Assembly: GCF_014306105.1 (NCBI RefSeq) | Contig: NZ_JACRVF010000001.1 | Span: 434,001 to 498,000, forward strand | Source: Pontibacter cellulosilyticus | GTDB lineage: Bacteria; Bacteroidota; Bacteroidia; Cytophagales; Hymenobacteraceae | Direction of reading: 5' to 3' | DNA length: 64,000 bases | Shown: one piece after another, positions 45,454 through 53,514 of the stretch | Layout: each line of letters starts with the position of its first letter | Numbering within the stretch: the first letter of the stretch is position 1 | The notes under the pieces: generated by a model | Database searches by the model: none | What the model saw: only the letters and a program-made list of their open reading frames with translations | Told to the model about the DNA's origin: nothing | Program-made: the position numbers and the translations under genes

Positions 45454-46575
45454 ATGACTTCAGGATTTTCTCAAATATGTAAAAGATGTGTTATGGACAC
45501 ATCAGATGGTAGTATTTTTTTTGATGAGAATGGCTTTTGTAATCATTGTAATGACTACATCGGTAAAGCTGAGAAAGCTCTTGAGTATTCTGATTTAGAG
45601 TTAACCATACAAGAAATTAAATCAAAGAAAAAGGGTAAATATGATTGTATAGTAGGGCTTAGTGGGGGAGTAGATAGCAGCTATGTAGCCTTGCAGGCGA
45701 AAAAGTTGGGTTTGAGTCCTTTGGTTGTGCATTTTGATAATGGTTGGAATTCTGAATTGGCAGTTAAAAACATTCAGAATATTGTAACAACATTAGATTT
45801 CGATCTTTATACCCTAGTAGTAGATTGGGAAGAGTTTAAGTCTCTACAACTAGCCTATTTGAGAGCCTCGGTTGTAGATATAGAGGTGCCTACTGATCAT
45901 GCCATTACAGGTACAATATATAGGCTAGCAAGTAAATATGGTATTAAATATATACTAAGTGGATCTAATATAGCCACTGAGTCTATAATGCCAGATAGCT
46001 GGATATATAGTAAAAATGATGCTATTAATTTAAAAGCAATAAATGATTCTTTTGGATCGATTAAATTAAGAACATATCCAGTTTTTAATTTTTTAGACTA
46101 TACATTAGCTACTGGACTAAAAGGTATCAAATCAGTCAATATTCTAAATTATATTCCATATAATAAAGATGAAGCTAAAAAAATTCTTACTGATGAACTC
46201 GGTTGGAGAGACTATGGCGGGAAACATTATGAATCTATTTTTACTAAGTTTTATCAAGCTTACATTCTTCCAAGCAAATTTAATATAGATAAGCGAAGAG
46301 CGCATCTATCCTCTTTGATCTGTTCCGGCCAAATAACCAGGCAAGAAGCGCTAAAAGAGCTTGAACGTCCTTTGTATTCTGAACAGGAATTAGCAGCAGA
46401 TAAGGAGTATGTGTTAAAGAAGCTTGGCTTAAGTGAAGAAGAATTCGAAAACATAATGAACCTGCCTGTACGAAGCCATAATGAGTTTGCCACTGATCGT
46501 AACCTGAAAGAGGGCTACATGGAACTGCTTAGAAAAACGAGCCGGTTCAGAAAGCTGCTTAAATTTTCCCGATAA
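45454..46575 (+). CDS. N-acetyl sugar amidotransferase (PseA/WbpG-like)
   Basis: ATP-dependent enzyme of 373 residues that turns an acetamido group into an acetamidino group using ammonia. A zinc-type cluster opens the protein (Cys9-x2-Cys12 and Cys29-x2-Cys32: ICKRCVMDTS ... GFCNHCNDY), followed by the PP-loop ATPase motif VGLSGGVDSSYVA (about 68-80). It lacks its own glutaminase, which explains the HisH/HisF-like pair upstream. Together the three make a complete amidination set, as with WbpG-HisH2-HisF2. From about 46300 the base composition rises in GC, at the edge of the next block. Confidence 0.92.
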   Translation: MTSGFSQICKRCVMDTSDGSIFFDENGFCNHCNDYIGKAEKALEYSDLELTIQEIKSKKKGKYDCIVGLSGGVDSSYVALQAKKLGLSPLVVHFDNGWNSELAVKNIQNIVTTLDFDLYTLVVDWEEFKSLQLAYLRASVVDIEVPTDHAITGTIYRLASKYGIKYILSGSNIATESIMPDSWIYSKNDAINLKAINDSFGSIKLRTYPVFNFLDYTLATGLKGIKSVNILNYIPYNKDEAKKILTDELGWRDYGGKHYESIFTKFYQAYILPSKFNIDKRRAHLSSLICSGQITRQEALKELERPLYSEQELAADKEYVLKKLGLSEEEFENIMNLPVRSHNEFATDRNLKEGYMELLRKTSRFRKLLKFSR

Positions 46576-46589
46576 AACCAACCTCTAAG

Positions 46590-47600
46590 ATGAGTATCAG
46601 ATTTGCAATTATCGGCTGCGGCCGCATTGCCAAACGCCATGCAGAGCACATTTCAAAAAATGGAGAGCTTGTTGCTGTTTGTGATATTGAACCTGCCAGA
46701 GCAGAAGAGTTAGCGACATCTTATGGAGCACAGGCGTATTCTTCAGCAGAGGCTATGCTTTCTGCTGAAAGAGAAAACATAGATGTTGTTGCAGTGTGCA
46801 GCCCTAATGGGTTACACGCTGACCATTCTATACAGGCGTTGCGTGCAGGGTGCCATGTACTCTGTGAAAAACCCATGGCCCTTAGTGTACATGACTGCGG
46901 TGAGATGATAAAGGAAGCTGAGAAAGCAAACCGTCGGCTTTTCATCGTGAAGCAGAACAGGTACAATCCACCGGTGGCAGCGGTAAAAGATCTGATAGAT
47001 GAGGGCCGATTAGGTAAGATCTATAGCATTCAGTTAAGCTGCTTCTGGAACAGGAATCCGGAGTATTACTCAAATTCCTGGAAGGGAACCAAAGACCTGG
47101 ACGGTGGCACACTTTATACACAGTTCAGCCATTTTATTGACTTGCTTTACTGGATGGTTGGCGATGTAAAAAGTGCACAGGCATTTACAGGTAACTTTGG
47201 GCACCAGGGCATCATCGAGTTTGACGACAATGGTGTGGTTGCTTTGCAATTCTACAACGGTGTAATTGGTACGATCAATTATAGCGTAAACAGTTTTGGC
47301 AAGAACATGGAAGGTTCTCTTACTATTTTTGGTGAAAAAGGTACTGTGAAAATTGGTGGTCAATACCTAAATGAACTGGAGTACCAGCACATTGACGGCT
47401 ACGAAATAAAGGATCTTCCTGCCGGGAACCCGGCAAATAATTACGGGCAGTATTTTGGCTCCATGTCTAACCATGATAAAGTATATGCTAATGTGGTGGA
47501 CGTGTTATCTAATGGGGGAATTATAGCCACGAATGGCTTCGAAGGCCTGAAAACAGTTGAAATCATTGATAAAATATATACCCAGGCCGTAAAGCTGTAA
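46590..47600 (+). CDS. Gfo/Idh/MocA oxidoreductase, WbpB-like
   Basis: NAD-dependent dehydrogenase of 336 residues. The Rossmann motif AIIGCGRIAKRHAEHI opens the protein; HVLCEKPMALSVHDC (about 90-104) is the catalytic EKP motif; a beta-sheet C-terminal domain follows (NRNPEYYSNSW, GGTLYTQFSHFIDLL). With the hexapeptide acetyltransferase and the aminotransferase right after it, the order matches wbpB-wbpD-wbpE, which makes a 2,3-diacetamido hexuronate from UDP-GlcNAcA. Its own role would be 3-oxidation of the sugar. GC content and style differ from the AT-rich block before it. Confidence 0.9.
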   Translation: MSIRFAIIGCGRIAKRHAEHISKNGELVAVCDIEPARAEELATSYGAQAYSSAEAMLSAERENIDVVAVCSPNGLHADHSIQALRAGCHVLCEKPMALSVHDCGEMIKEAEKANRRLFIVKQNRYNPPVAAVKDLIDEGRLGKIYSIQLSCFWNRNPEYYSNSWKGTKDLDGGTLYTQFSHFIDLLYWMVGDVKSAQAFTGNFGHQGIIEFDDNGVVALQFYNGVIGTINYSVNSFGKNMEGSLTIFGEKGTVKIGGQYLNELEYQHIDGYEIKDLPAGNPANNYGQYFGSMSNHDKVYANVVDVLSNGGIIATNGFEGLKTVEIIDKIYTQAVKL

Positions 47601-48061
47601 TGAAATACATAAAAAAAGAGGCAGGCATTAAAAATGTTAACTTCGGAAAAGATGTAGTGGTAGTGGAGCCTGTGAATATGTATGGCTGTACCATCGGGGA
47701 TAACTCTTTTATTGGACCTTTTGTAGAGATTCAGAAAGATGTTCGCATAGGCAATAATTGCCGCATTCAGTCTCATGCATTCATTTGTGAGCTTGTAAGC
47801 ATCGGAGATGATTGCTTTGTTTCGCATGGCGCTATGTTTATTAATGATCTGTTCGCTACCGGTGGACCGGCACGCGGAGATAAAAGTTTATGGAGACAGA
47901 CCACGATTGGAAACAATGTTTCTATTGGTACCAACGCCACTATTCTTCCTATAAGTATATGTGATAATGTTGTAATAGGAGCAGGAGCAGTTGTGACAAA
48001 AAATATTACAAAGCCAGGTATTTATGCAGGGAACCCTGCAAAACTTATAAAGACACTTTAA
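47600..48061 (+). CDS. Left-handed beta-helix N-acetyltransferase, WbpD-like
   Basis: 153 residues of hexapeptide repeats (for example IGDNSFIGPFVEIQKDVRIG, IGNNVSIGTNATILPIS, IGAGAVVTKNITKPG), forming a trimeric left-handed beta-helix. The loop SHGAMFINDLFATGG, where the acceptor binds, matches 3-amino sugar acetyltransferases such as WbpD and QdtC. Acetyl-CoA is the likely donor. The ATG shares one base with the previous stop. It is followed after 1 bp by the aminotransferase, so the three proteins are surely made together. Confidence 0.9.
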   Translation: MKYIKKEAGIKNVNFGKDVVVVEPVNMYGCTIGDNSFIGPFVEIQKDVRIGNNCRIQSHAFICELVSIGDDCFVSHGAMFINDLFATGGPARGDKSLWRQTTIGNNVSIGTNATILPISICDNVVIGAGAVVTKNITKPGIYAGNPAKLIKTL

Positions 48062-48062
48062 A

Positions 48063-49181
48063 ATGCACATACCTTTTGTAGACCTGCATGCGCAGTATGA
48101 GAGCATAAAAGCTGAAATTGACACAGCTATAGAGAACGTAATCAGAGATACTGCATTTATCGGTGGGAAGTATGTCAGGTCTTTTGAAACGGCCTTTGCA
48201 AATGCTTATGGTGTAAAACATTGTGTAAGCGTGGCTAATGGCACAGACGCCATTTACATTACACTTAAAATGCTGGGAATTGGCGCCGGTGATGAGGTAA
48301 TTACGGTGGCAAATAGTTGGATTTCTACCTCTGAAACTATTACACAGGCCGGTGCCAGACCTGTTTTTGCAGACATTGATCCAGTTTACTATACCATTGA
48401 TCCAGAGCAGATTAAAGCAAAAATAACTTCTCGGACTAAAGCTATAATACCTGTACACCTGCATGGGCAAATGGCAGATATCAAAGCTATTCAGGCTATC
48501 TGTGAGAAGCACGACCTGTACCTGATTGAGGATTGCGCTCAGTCTCACTTTTCTTCCTTTAACGGGCAGTTTGCCGGTACATTTGGAATTGCCTCTACTT
48601 TTAGTTTTTATCCGGGAAAAAACCTGGGTGCCTATGGCGATGCGGGATGTATTTTGACCAACGACGATGCGTTGGCTGAAAAGTGCAGGATGTATGCAAA
48701 CCATGGAGCATTAAAAAAACACCATCATCAGATGGAAGGCATCAACAGCCGTCTTGATGGACTACAGGCAGCTATACTTGAAGCTAAACTACAGCACATT
48801 CATGACTGGACTCAAAACAGAATTACTAATGCCAGTTACTATATGGCAAAGCTAAAAGGAGTAGATGGGATTATATTGCCAACAGTAAGACCGGATACAG
48901 TCCATACTTTCCATGTGTTTGCCATAAGAACAAAACAGCGTGACTCACTTCAGGCGTACCTGAAGGAGCAGGGCATTGAGACAGCTGTTCATTATCCTAC
49001 AGCTTTACCTTTACTACCGGCTTACAATTACTTGGGTTATACAGCTGATACTATTCCGGTAGCAGCACAGTATCAAAATGAACTTTTGTCTTTACCGCTT
49101 TACCCTGAATTAACGCCTGAGCAGATGGATTATGTGACTGAGGCTGTGAAGGAGTTTTCGTTTGCTGATGTTACAGGATAA
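48063..49181 (+). CDS. DegT family aminotransferase, WbpE-like
   Basis: PLP enzyme of 372 residues. VPFVDLHAQYE at the start, VANGTDAIYITLKML (cofactor phosphate), VHLHGQMADIKAI, LIEDCAQSHF and FSFYPGKNLGAYGDAG with Schiff-base Lys186 are all typical of 3-amino sugar aminotransferases (WbpE, FdtB, QdtB). Glutamate would donate the amino group to the 3-keto sugar made by the upstream dehydrogenase. Full length with all motifs, unlike the two short homologues near 32 kb. The last 14 bp overlap the next gene. Confidence 0.92.
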   Translation: MHIPFVDLHAQYESIKAEIDTAIENVIRDTAFIGGKYVRSFETAFANAYGVKHCVSVANGTDAIYITLKMLGIGAGDEVITVANSWISTSETITQAGARPVFADIDPVYYTIDPEQIKAKITSRTKAIIPVHLHGQMADIKAIQAICEKHDLYLIEDCAQSHFSSFNGQFAGTFGIASTFSFYPGKNLGAYGDAGCILTNDDALAEKCRMYANHGALKKHHHQMEGINSRLDGLQAAILEAKLQHIHDWTQNRITNASYYMAKLKGVDGIILPTVRPDTVHTFHVFAIRTKQRDSLQAYLKEQGIETAVHYPTALPLLPAYNYLGYTADTIPVAAQYQNELLSLPLYPELTPEQMDYVTEAVKEFSFADVTG

Positions 49182-50328
49182 AACAATACTACTTATTTCA
49201 CCTCAACCATGGGGTAAGCTATTCGTTTCCAAGCACCACTATGCAGTAGAATTGGTAAAGCGTGGCAACAAAGTTATTTTTTTATCTCCTCCTGATTATA
49301 CCTTGGAAGAGCAGTTTCATACTCATCAAGTGCAAGAGGGTTTAATTGAACTAAAGTATAGGCCATTCTTTAATACTTCGCTACGCTTTAAGTTTAGGTG
49401 GATGTACGACACGCTAATGCAGGTACAGTTAAAGCAATTAATGAGTAAAATTGGTGAGAGGGTTGATATCGTCTGGTGTTTTGACCCCAATTTATACACT
49501 AATCTTAAATGGTTTGGGGCTTCTTATGCAATTTATCATCCGGTAGATCCTGTCGTTTACCGCTATCAGATTAAGCCAGCTGCTTCTGCAGATATAGTAC
49601 TGAGTGTTTCACAGAAGATTTTATCTGCTTTTAATTCTGTAAACACACCTGCACATTTTATTAATCACGGTCTTAGTCAATCATTTGCACAACAGGCATC
49701 AGAAAAGCTCAAGAATCTAAATGAGTTTGTGACAACCACACAAAGCCAGCCTGTGAAAATTGGTTATGTTGGTAATTTATTACGACAAGAGATGGACAGA
49801 GAACTTCTGCTTCAGTTGATTAAAACTAATAATCTATTAGAGTTTCATTTTTGGGGGCCATATAGTCTGGAGGGGAGTAATCTGGCAGGTAGTAAAGATC
49901 AGGCTACAATCACTTTTGTTAAATTACTAGAAGAAATGCCTAATGTAAAGCTCTATGGAGCAGTACCTGCTAGCGAAATACCTACAATGATAGGTGATAT
50001 TGATGTTTTTATTCTATTGTATGATCTCGCCCATGGTACTTCTGACCGTTCGAATTCACATAAGATACTGGAGTATCTGAGTACAGGTAAGGTTGTGATT
50101 TCTTATAGTATAGAAGCATACGCAGGTATAGGGGAGCTAATAGCGGTTCCACATTTGGATGATAGGGAGGAGTATGAAAAATTGTTTAATGAAGTAATTG
50201 ATAACCTCTCGCATTGGAATAGTTTTAGCCTTCAGAAGGAACGTTTACTGCTGGCCCTTGAAAATACCTATCATACACAGGTTAACTTTATAGACAAGCT
50301 CATACATGTCAATACGTATGAAAGCTAA
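49168..50328 (+). CDS. Glycosyltransferase, GT-B fold (TuaH-like)
   Basis: 386 residues from ATG 49168; a TTG at 49162 is possible but the ATG leads directly into the first strand (TILLISPQPWGKLFVSKHHYA). VWCFDPNLYTNLKWFGA, YHPVDPVVYRY and the C-terminal KIGYVGNLL, VFILLYDLAHGTSDRSNSHKILEYLSTGKVVISY show the GT-B design with a KxxEYL donor motif. This family includes teichuronic-acid-type transferases. The start overlaps the aminotransferase gene and the end overlaps the next gene by 23 bp. AT-rich again from here on. Confidence 0.85.
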   Translation: MLQDKTILLISPQPWGKLFVSKHHYAVELVKRGNKVIFLSPPDYTLEEQFHTHQVQEGLIELKYRPFFNTSLRFKFRWMYDTLMQVQLKQLMSKIGERVDIVWCFDPNLYTNLKWFGASYAIYHPVDPVVYRYQIKPAASADIVLSVSQKILSAFNSVNTPAHFINHGLSQSFAQQASEKLKNLNEFVTTTQSQPVKIGYVGNLLRQEMDRELLLQLIKTNNLLEFHFWGPYSLEGSNLAGSKDQATITFVKLLEEMPNVKLYGAVPASEIPTMIGDIDVFILLYDLAHGTSDRSNSHKILEYLSTGKVVISYSIEAYAGIGELIAVPHLDDREEYEKLFNEVIDNLSHWNSFSLQKERLLLALENTYHTQVNFIDKLIHVNTYES

Positions 50329-51409
50329 AACAGACGTTTGTATTGTCAGTCCATCCGGGAAGCTGTATGGAAGTGAACAAGTATTAAAAGACTTTCTAAA
50401 AAATTCTAATAAAGACTATTTAGTTTTTTGCCCTTCTAATAGTATATTGTTTGACGTGTTACGGCAGGAGACAAACAGGCATATACATATGGTTTTTTCA
50501 AATCATATTATGCTTTACTTTCAAATCTTCTTTCTTCTTTTATTAAAGAAAACCAGAACTGTATATGTTAATGAAGGGGGACATATAAGGTATGTGAAGT
50601 TACTGGCAACACTGTTTCCTAAAAACCTCTTCTATGTACATATTAGGATTGTGGAAGACACACTCAAAAGCAGACTGCAGAAACTTAAAAGTAATGTTAG
50701 ACTTATTAGTATTTCTCATTTTATACAGGATAAGTTAAAACTTGAAGGTTATGACTCCGCTCTTATTTATGATCTTTATGATTCAAATAATGGAGACAGT
50801 GCTTCTTACCAATTTTTAAAACCTCATTTGCACCTGATCAATGTAGGTTTCATAGGGCGAATAACAAATACTAAGGGTTTACCTAAAATACAGTCGCTAA
50901 TAGAGCATGTAGATAACTACTATCCTAATAAGTTCCATTTTCATTTTTTCGGTGAAATAGATTCTAATGAGCAATCAGTACTGGCCTGTTTAAATAATAT
51001 TTCTACCCTTGAAAATGTAGAAGTTACTTTCCATGGCTTTGTTAAAGCTAAAGAGGAGATTTATTCAAAGATTAATGTAGCTGTCCATCTAAGTACAATA
51101 GAGGCTTTGGGAAGAATATTTTTTGAAGCTTTAGACTATAAAACTTATTTCATTGGCTTTAATAAAGGTGGTATCGGAGAGATTGCTAGCACATTAGGAC
51201 TATCAAACTACATGATTAATGATAATTCAGCTTGGAAAGAGGAGATATGTAGTAAAATAATAAATTTGATTGATAAAGATGATCGGGCCGTAGAAATTTA
51301 TGAAAATGCAGTAAGCGTTATGAAGAGTAAATTTAGCACCGAAAATTATGTTTCATCATTAGAGTGCCTTTTGATTGATAATGAAAGTTTTGTATGTAGG
51401 TCAGCTTGA
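50306..51409 (+). CDS. GT4-like glycosyltransferase
   Basis: 367 residues. DVCIVSPSGKLYGSEQVLKDFL at the N-terminus and INVGFIGRITNTKGLPKI, FHFFGEIDSNEQ, TIEALGRIFFEALDYKTYFIGFNKGGIGEI at the C-terminus give a GT4-type GT-B fold, though the E-x7-E donor motif is only partly typical (EALGRIFFEAL). ATG 50306 and ATG 50318 are both possible starts. It overlaps both neighbours (23 bp upstream, 29 bp downstream), as is common in this part of the locus. Sugar unknown. Confidence 0.85.
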   Translation: MSIRMKAKTDVCIVSPSGKLYGSEQVLKDFLKNSNKDYLVFCPSNSILFDVLRQETNRHIHMVFSNHIMLYFQIFFLLLLKKTRTVYVNEGGHIRYVKLLATLFPKNLFYVHIRIVEDTLKSRLQKLKSNVRLISISHFIQDKLKLEGYDSALIYDLYDSNNGDSASYQFLKPHLHLINVGFIGRITNTKGLPKIQSLIEHVDNYYPNKFHFHFFGEIDSNEQSVLACLNNISTLENVEVTFHGFVKAKEEIYSKINVAVHLSTIEALGRIFFEALDYKTYFIGFNKGGIGEIASTLGLSNYMINDNSAWKEEICSKIINLIDKDDRAVEIYENAVSVMKSKFSTENYVSSLECLLIDNESFVCRSA

Positions 51410-52394
51410 ACCGGGTAGTACTTCTTTGATGAGATTTAATATATTAAAATCTTTACTCAAAGATTCTGAAGCTGATTCTATTAATATTTCTATACCTATA
51501 ATGTCTACACAGAAACTGTTTCGCTCAGTCGGATGGAGATATAATATAGGTCCATTGATTAAAAACATCAACCAATATATCAAGCATAATCTGCAGTCGA
51601 ATGCTTATGACTTAGTATGGGTTGATAAGGCTAAGTTTGTAACTCCTGAAACGGCAAAGCTGTTAAGGAATGCAGCACGAATGCTTGTTCACTTTACACC
51701 TGACCCTGCTTTTGCTTACCATAGATCCACACTCTTTTATAAGCACATACATTTGTATGACCTCTGTGTTACAACAAAATCTTATGAGATAGCAAACTAC
51801 TATGATGCCGGTGTAAAAGAATTGTTATTAACATCACAGGGCTATGATCCAAGCGTACATAAACCAATAACTGATACTGCGAAGTCAGGCGTTTGCTTCT
51901 TGGGCCACTTTGAAGAAGAAAGAGGGGAAATAATTCAGGAGTTATTAAACAACGAAATAACAGTTAAACTAGCTGGTATAAAATGGGGCAGTTTTGCCAG
52001 AAAAAACTGTGACAATAAATATTTAGTATATTATGGAGACGGTGTTTACGGAGATAAGTATGCTAAGCTGATTTCAGGTTCACTTATTGGTTTAGGACTA
52101 CTATCAAAATGGGTGCCAGAATTACATACTACTAGGACATTTGAGATACCTGCATGTGGAACAGCGCTACTAACTGAAGTAAATAAAGAAACACGTCAGT
52201 TTTTTACTGAAGAAGAAGCCATCTTTTTCGATAATTCTAGTCAGATCCCTTCACTTATAAAATATTACCTTGAAAATAATGCTGAGTTGTCTGCTATAGC
52301 GCAGAGGGGCAGCAAGCGTGTCCTCTCCTCAGGATATGACTATAGATCTATAGTAGAGACTATACTAAGGAAGGTTTGTGTATATGAAGAGTAA
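51381..52394 (+). CDS. CgeB-like glycosyltransferase
   Basis: 337 residues from ATG 51381 (MKVLYVGQLEPGSTSLMR). VWVDKAKFVTPETAKLL, VHFTPDPAFAYH, CVTTKSYEIANYY and GVCFLGHFEEERGEI show the family; the donor region is WVPELHTTRTFEIPACGTALLTE. These match the CgeB/spore-maturation-type glycosyltransferases that also occur in O-antigen loci. It overlaps the previous gene by 29 bp and the next by 11 bp. The transferred sugar is not predictable. Confidence 0.82.
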   Translation: MKVLYVGQLEPGSTSLMRFNILKSLLKDSEADSINISIPIMSTQKLFRSVGWRYNIGPLIKNINQYIKHNLQSNAYDLVWVDKAKFVTPETAKLLRNAARMLVHFTPDPAFAYHRSTLFYKHIHLYDLCVTTKSYEIANYYDAGVKELLLTSQGYDPSVHKPITDTAKSGVCFLGHFEEERGEIIQELLNNEITVKLAGIKWGSFARKNCDNKYLVYYGDGVYGDKYAKLISGSLIGLGLLSKWVPELHTTRTFEIPACGTALLTEVNKETRQFFTEEEAIFFDNSSQIPSLIKYYLENNAELSAIAQRGSKRVLSSGYDYRSIVETILRKVCVYEE

Positions 52395-53514
52395 TTTAAT
52401 AATATTACACTATTCTCCTGTTGAGTTTTATCCTCCAATATTAAACTTATTGGATGTACTTAATGAAGATGGAGGGTTCAGAGTTAGTGTAATTACAACT
52501 TATCATGGAGTTAAGCAACTAGACACAAAAGCTTCAACAAACAATATTAAAATATACAGATTACCTTACCCTAAGCATAATGAGATAAAGCTATCAAGGC
52601 TTTTAAAATATGCAATTTACTATTTAATTGCCTTAGGCTTAATTATCTGGGAAAGGCCTAGAACTATGTTGTACTATGAATCGATCTCTTCCTTACCAGC
52701 CCTACTCTATAAAAGATTCAGACATGGTGTTCGCGTTTTTGCTCATTATCATGAATACACTTCTCAGAAACAATATCAGGAGGAGATGAAACTGGTACAA
52801 TTTGCACATAGAATTGAAAAACTTAATTATAATCTTCTTGAATGGATTTCTCATACAAATACTGTTAGATTAGACAAGTTTGCAGAGGAAAATAATATCT
52901 TTAATAAAGATGTGTTGCATGTGATGCCTAATTATCCACCTAAAAAGTGGCTGAGCAAAAGCCGAAGAACTGCTATTAATCCATTTAAATTAGTTTATGT
53001 AGGATCTTTAGACCTAGAGAACATGTATTTTGAACAGGTATGTGAATGGGTGGAAGAACAGGATGGTAATTTTACTCTTGATGTTTTTTCTTATAACTAT
53101 AAAGACTCTGTTCAGACTTACTTAAATAAATTAAAGCCAAAATTTATAAGGCTTATGAAGGGAGTTGACTACTATAAAATACCTTCTATACTAGCAGGTT
53201 ACAATGCAGGTTTAATTCTTTATAGAGGTCACTCTTTTAATTATATATATAATGCGCCAAACAAGCTCTTTGAATATTTGGCTTGTGGACTGGACGTTTG
53301 GTTTCCTGAAGAATTAAAAGGAAGCCATTCATACATTAAAGAAAACTCTGTACCTAAAGTTTTAAAGTTAAATTTCAAAGAACTTAAATTAGTAAATGCT
53401 GTAGATCTTGTAAGTAGAAATAATTTACCTTTTATAGAGACAAACTATAATGCAGAAGATGTTTACAAAGAGATAATTTCCTTTTTCAAACAATCTTCTA
53501 TAACACCATTATGA
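52384..53514 (+). CDS. Glycosyltransferase, GT-B fold
   Basis: 376 residues from ATG 52384 (MKSNLIILHYSPVEFYPP). FAHYHEYTSQKQYQEEM is a likely acceptor-side region; KLVYVGSLDLENMYFEQV, FIRLMKGVDYYKIPSIL and APNKLFEYLACGLDVWFP form the donor half, the last with the KLFEYLACG variant of the GT4 donor motif. A hydrophobic helix (YAIYYLIALGLIIW, about 73-90) suggests contact with the membrane. It overlaps genes on both sides (11 bp and 4 bp). Confidence 0.83.
   Translation: MKSNLIILHYSPVEFYPPILNLLDVLNEDGGFRVSVITTYHGVKQLDTKASTNNIKIYRLPYPKHNEIKLSRLLKYAIYYLIALGLIIWERPRTMLYYESISSLPALLYKRFRHGVRVFAHYHEYTSQKQYQEEMKLVQFAHRIEKLNYNLLEWISHTNTVRLDKFAEENNIFNKDVLHVMPNYPPKKWLSKSRRTAINPFKLVYVGSLDLENMYFEQVCEWVEEQDGNFTLDVFSYNYKDSVQTYLNKLKPKFIRLMKGVDYYKIPSILAGYNAGLILYRGHSFNYIYNAPNKLFEYLACGLDVWFPEELKGSHSYIKENSVPKVLKLNFKELKLVNAVDLVSRNNLPFIETNYNAEDVYKEIISFFKQSSITPL

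Noticed and set aside
48045-48704. Long minus-strand frame opposite the WbpE-like gene
   Set aside because: The plus-strand aminotransferase has every family motif; the antisense frame has none and is a codon-use shadow.
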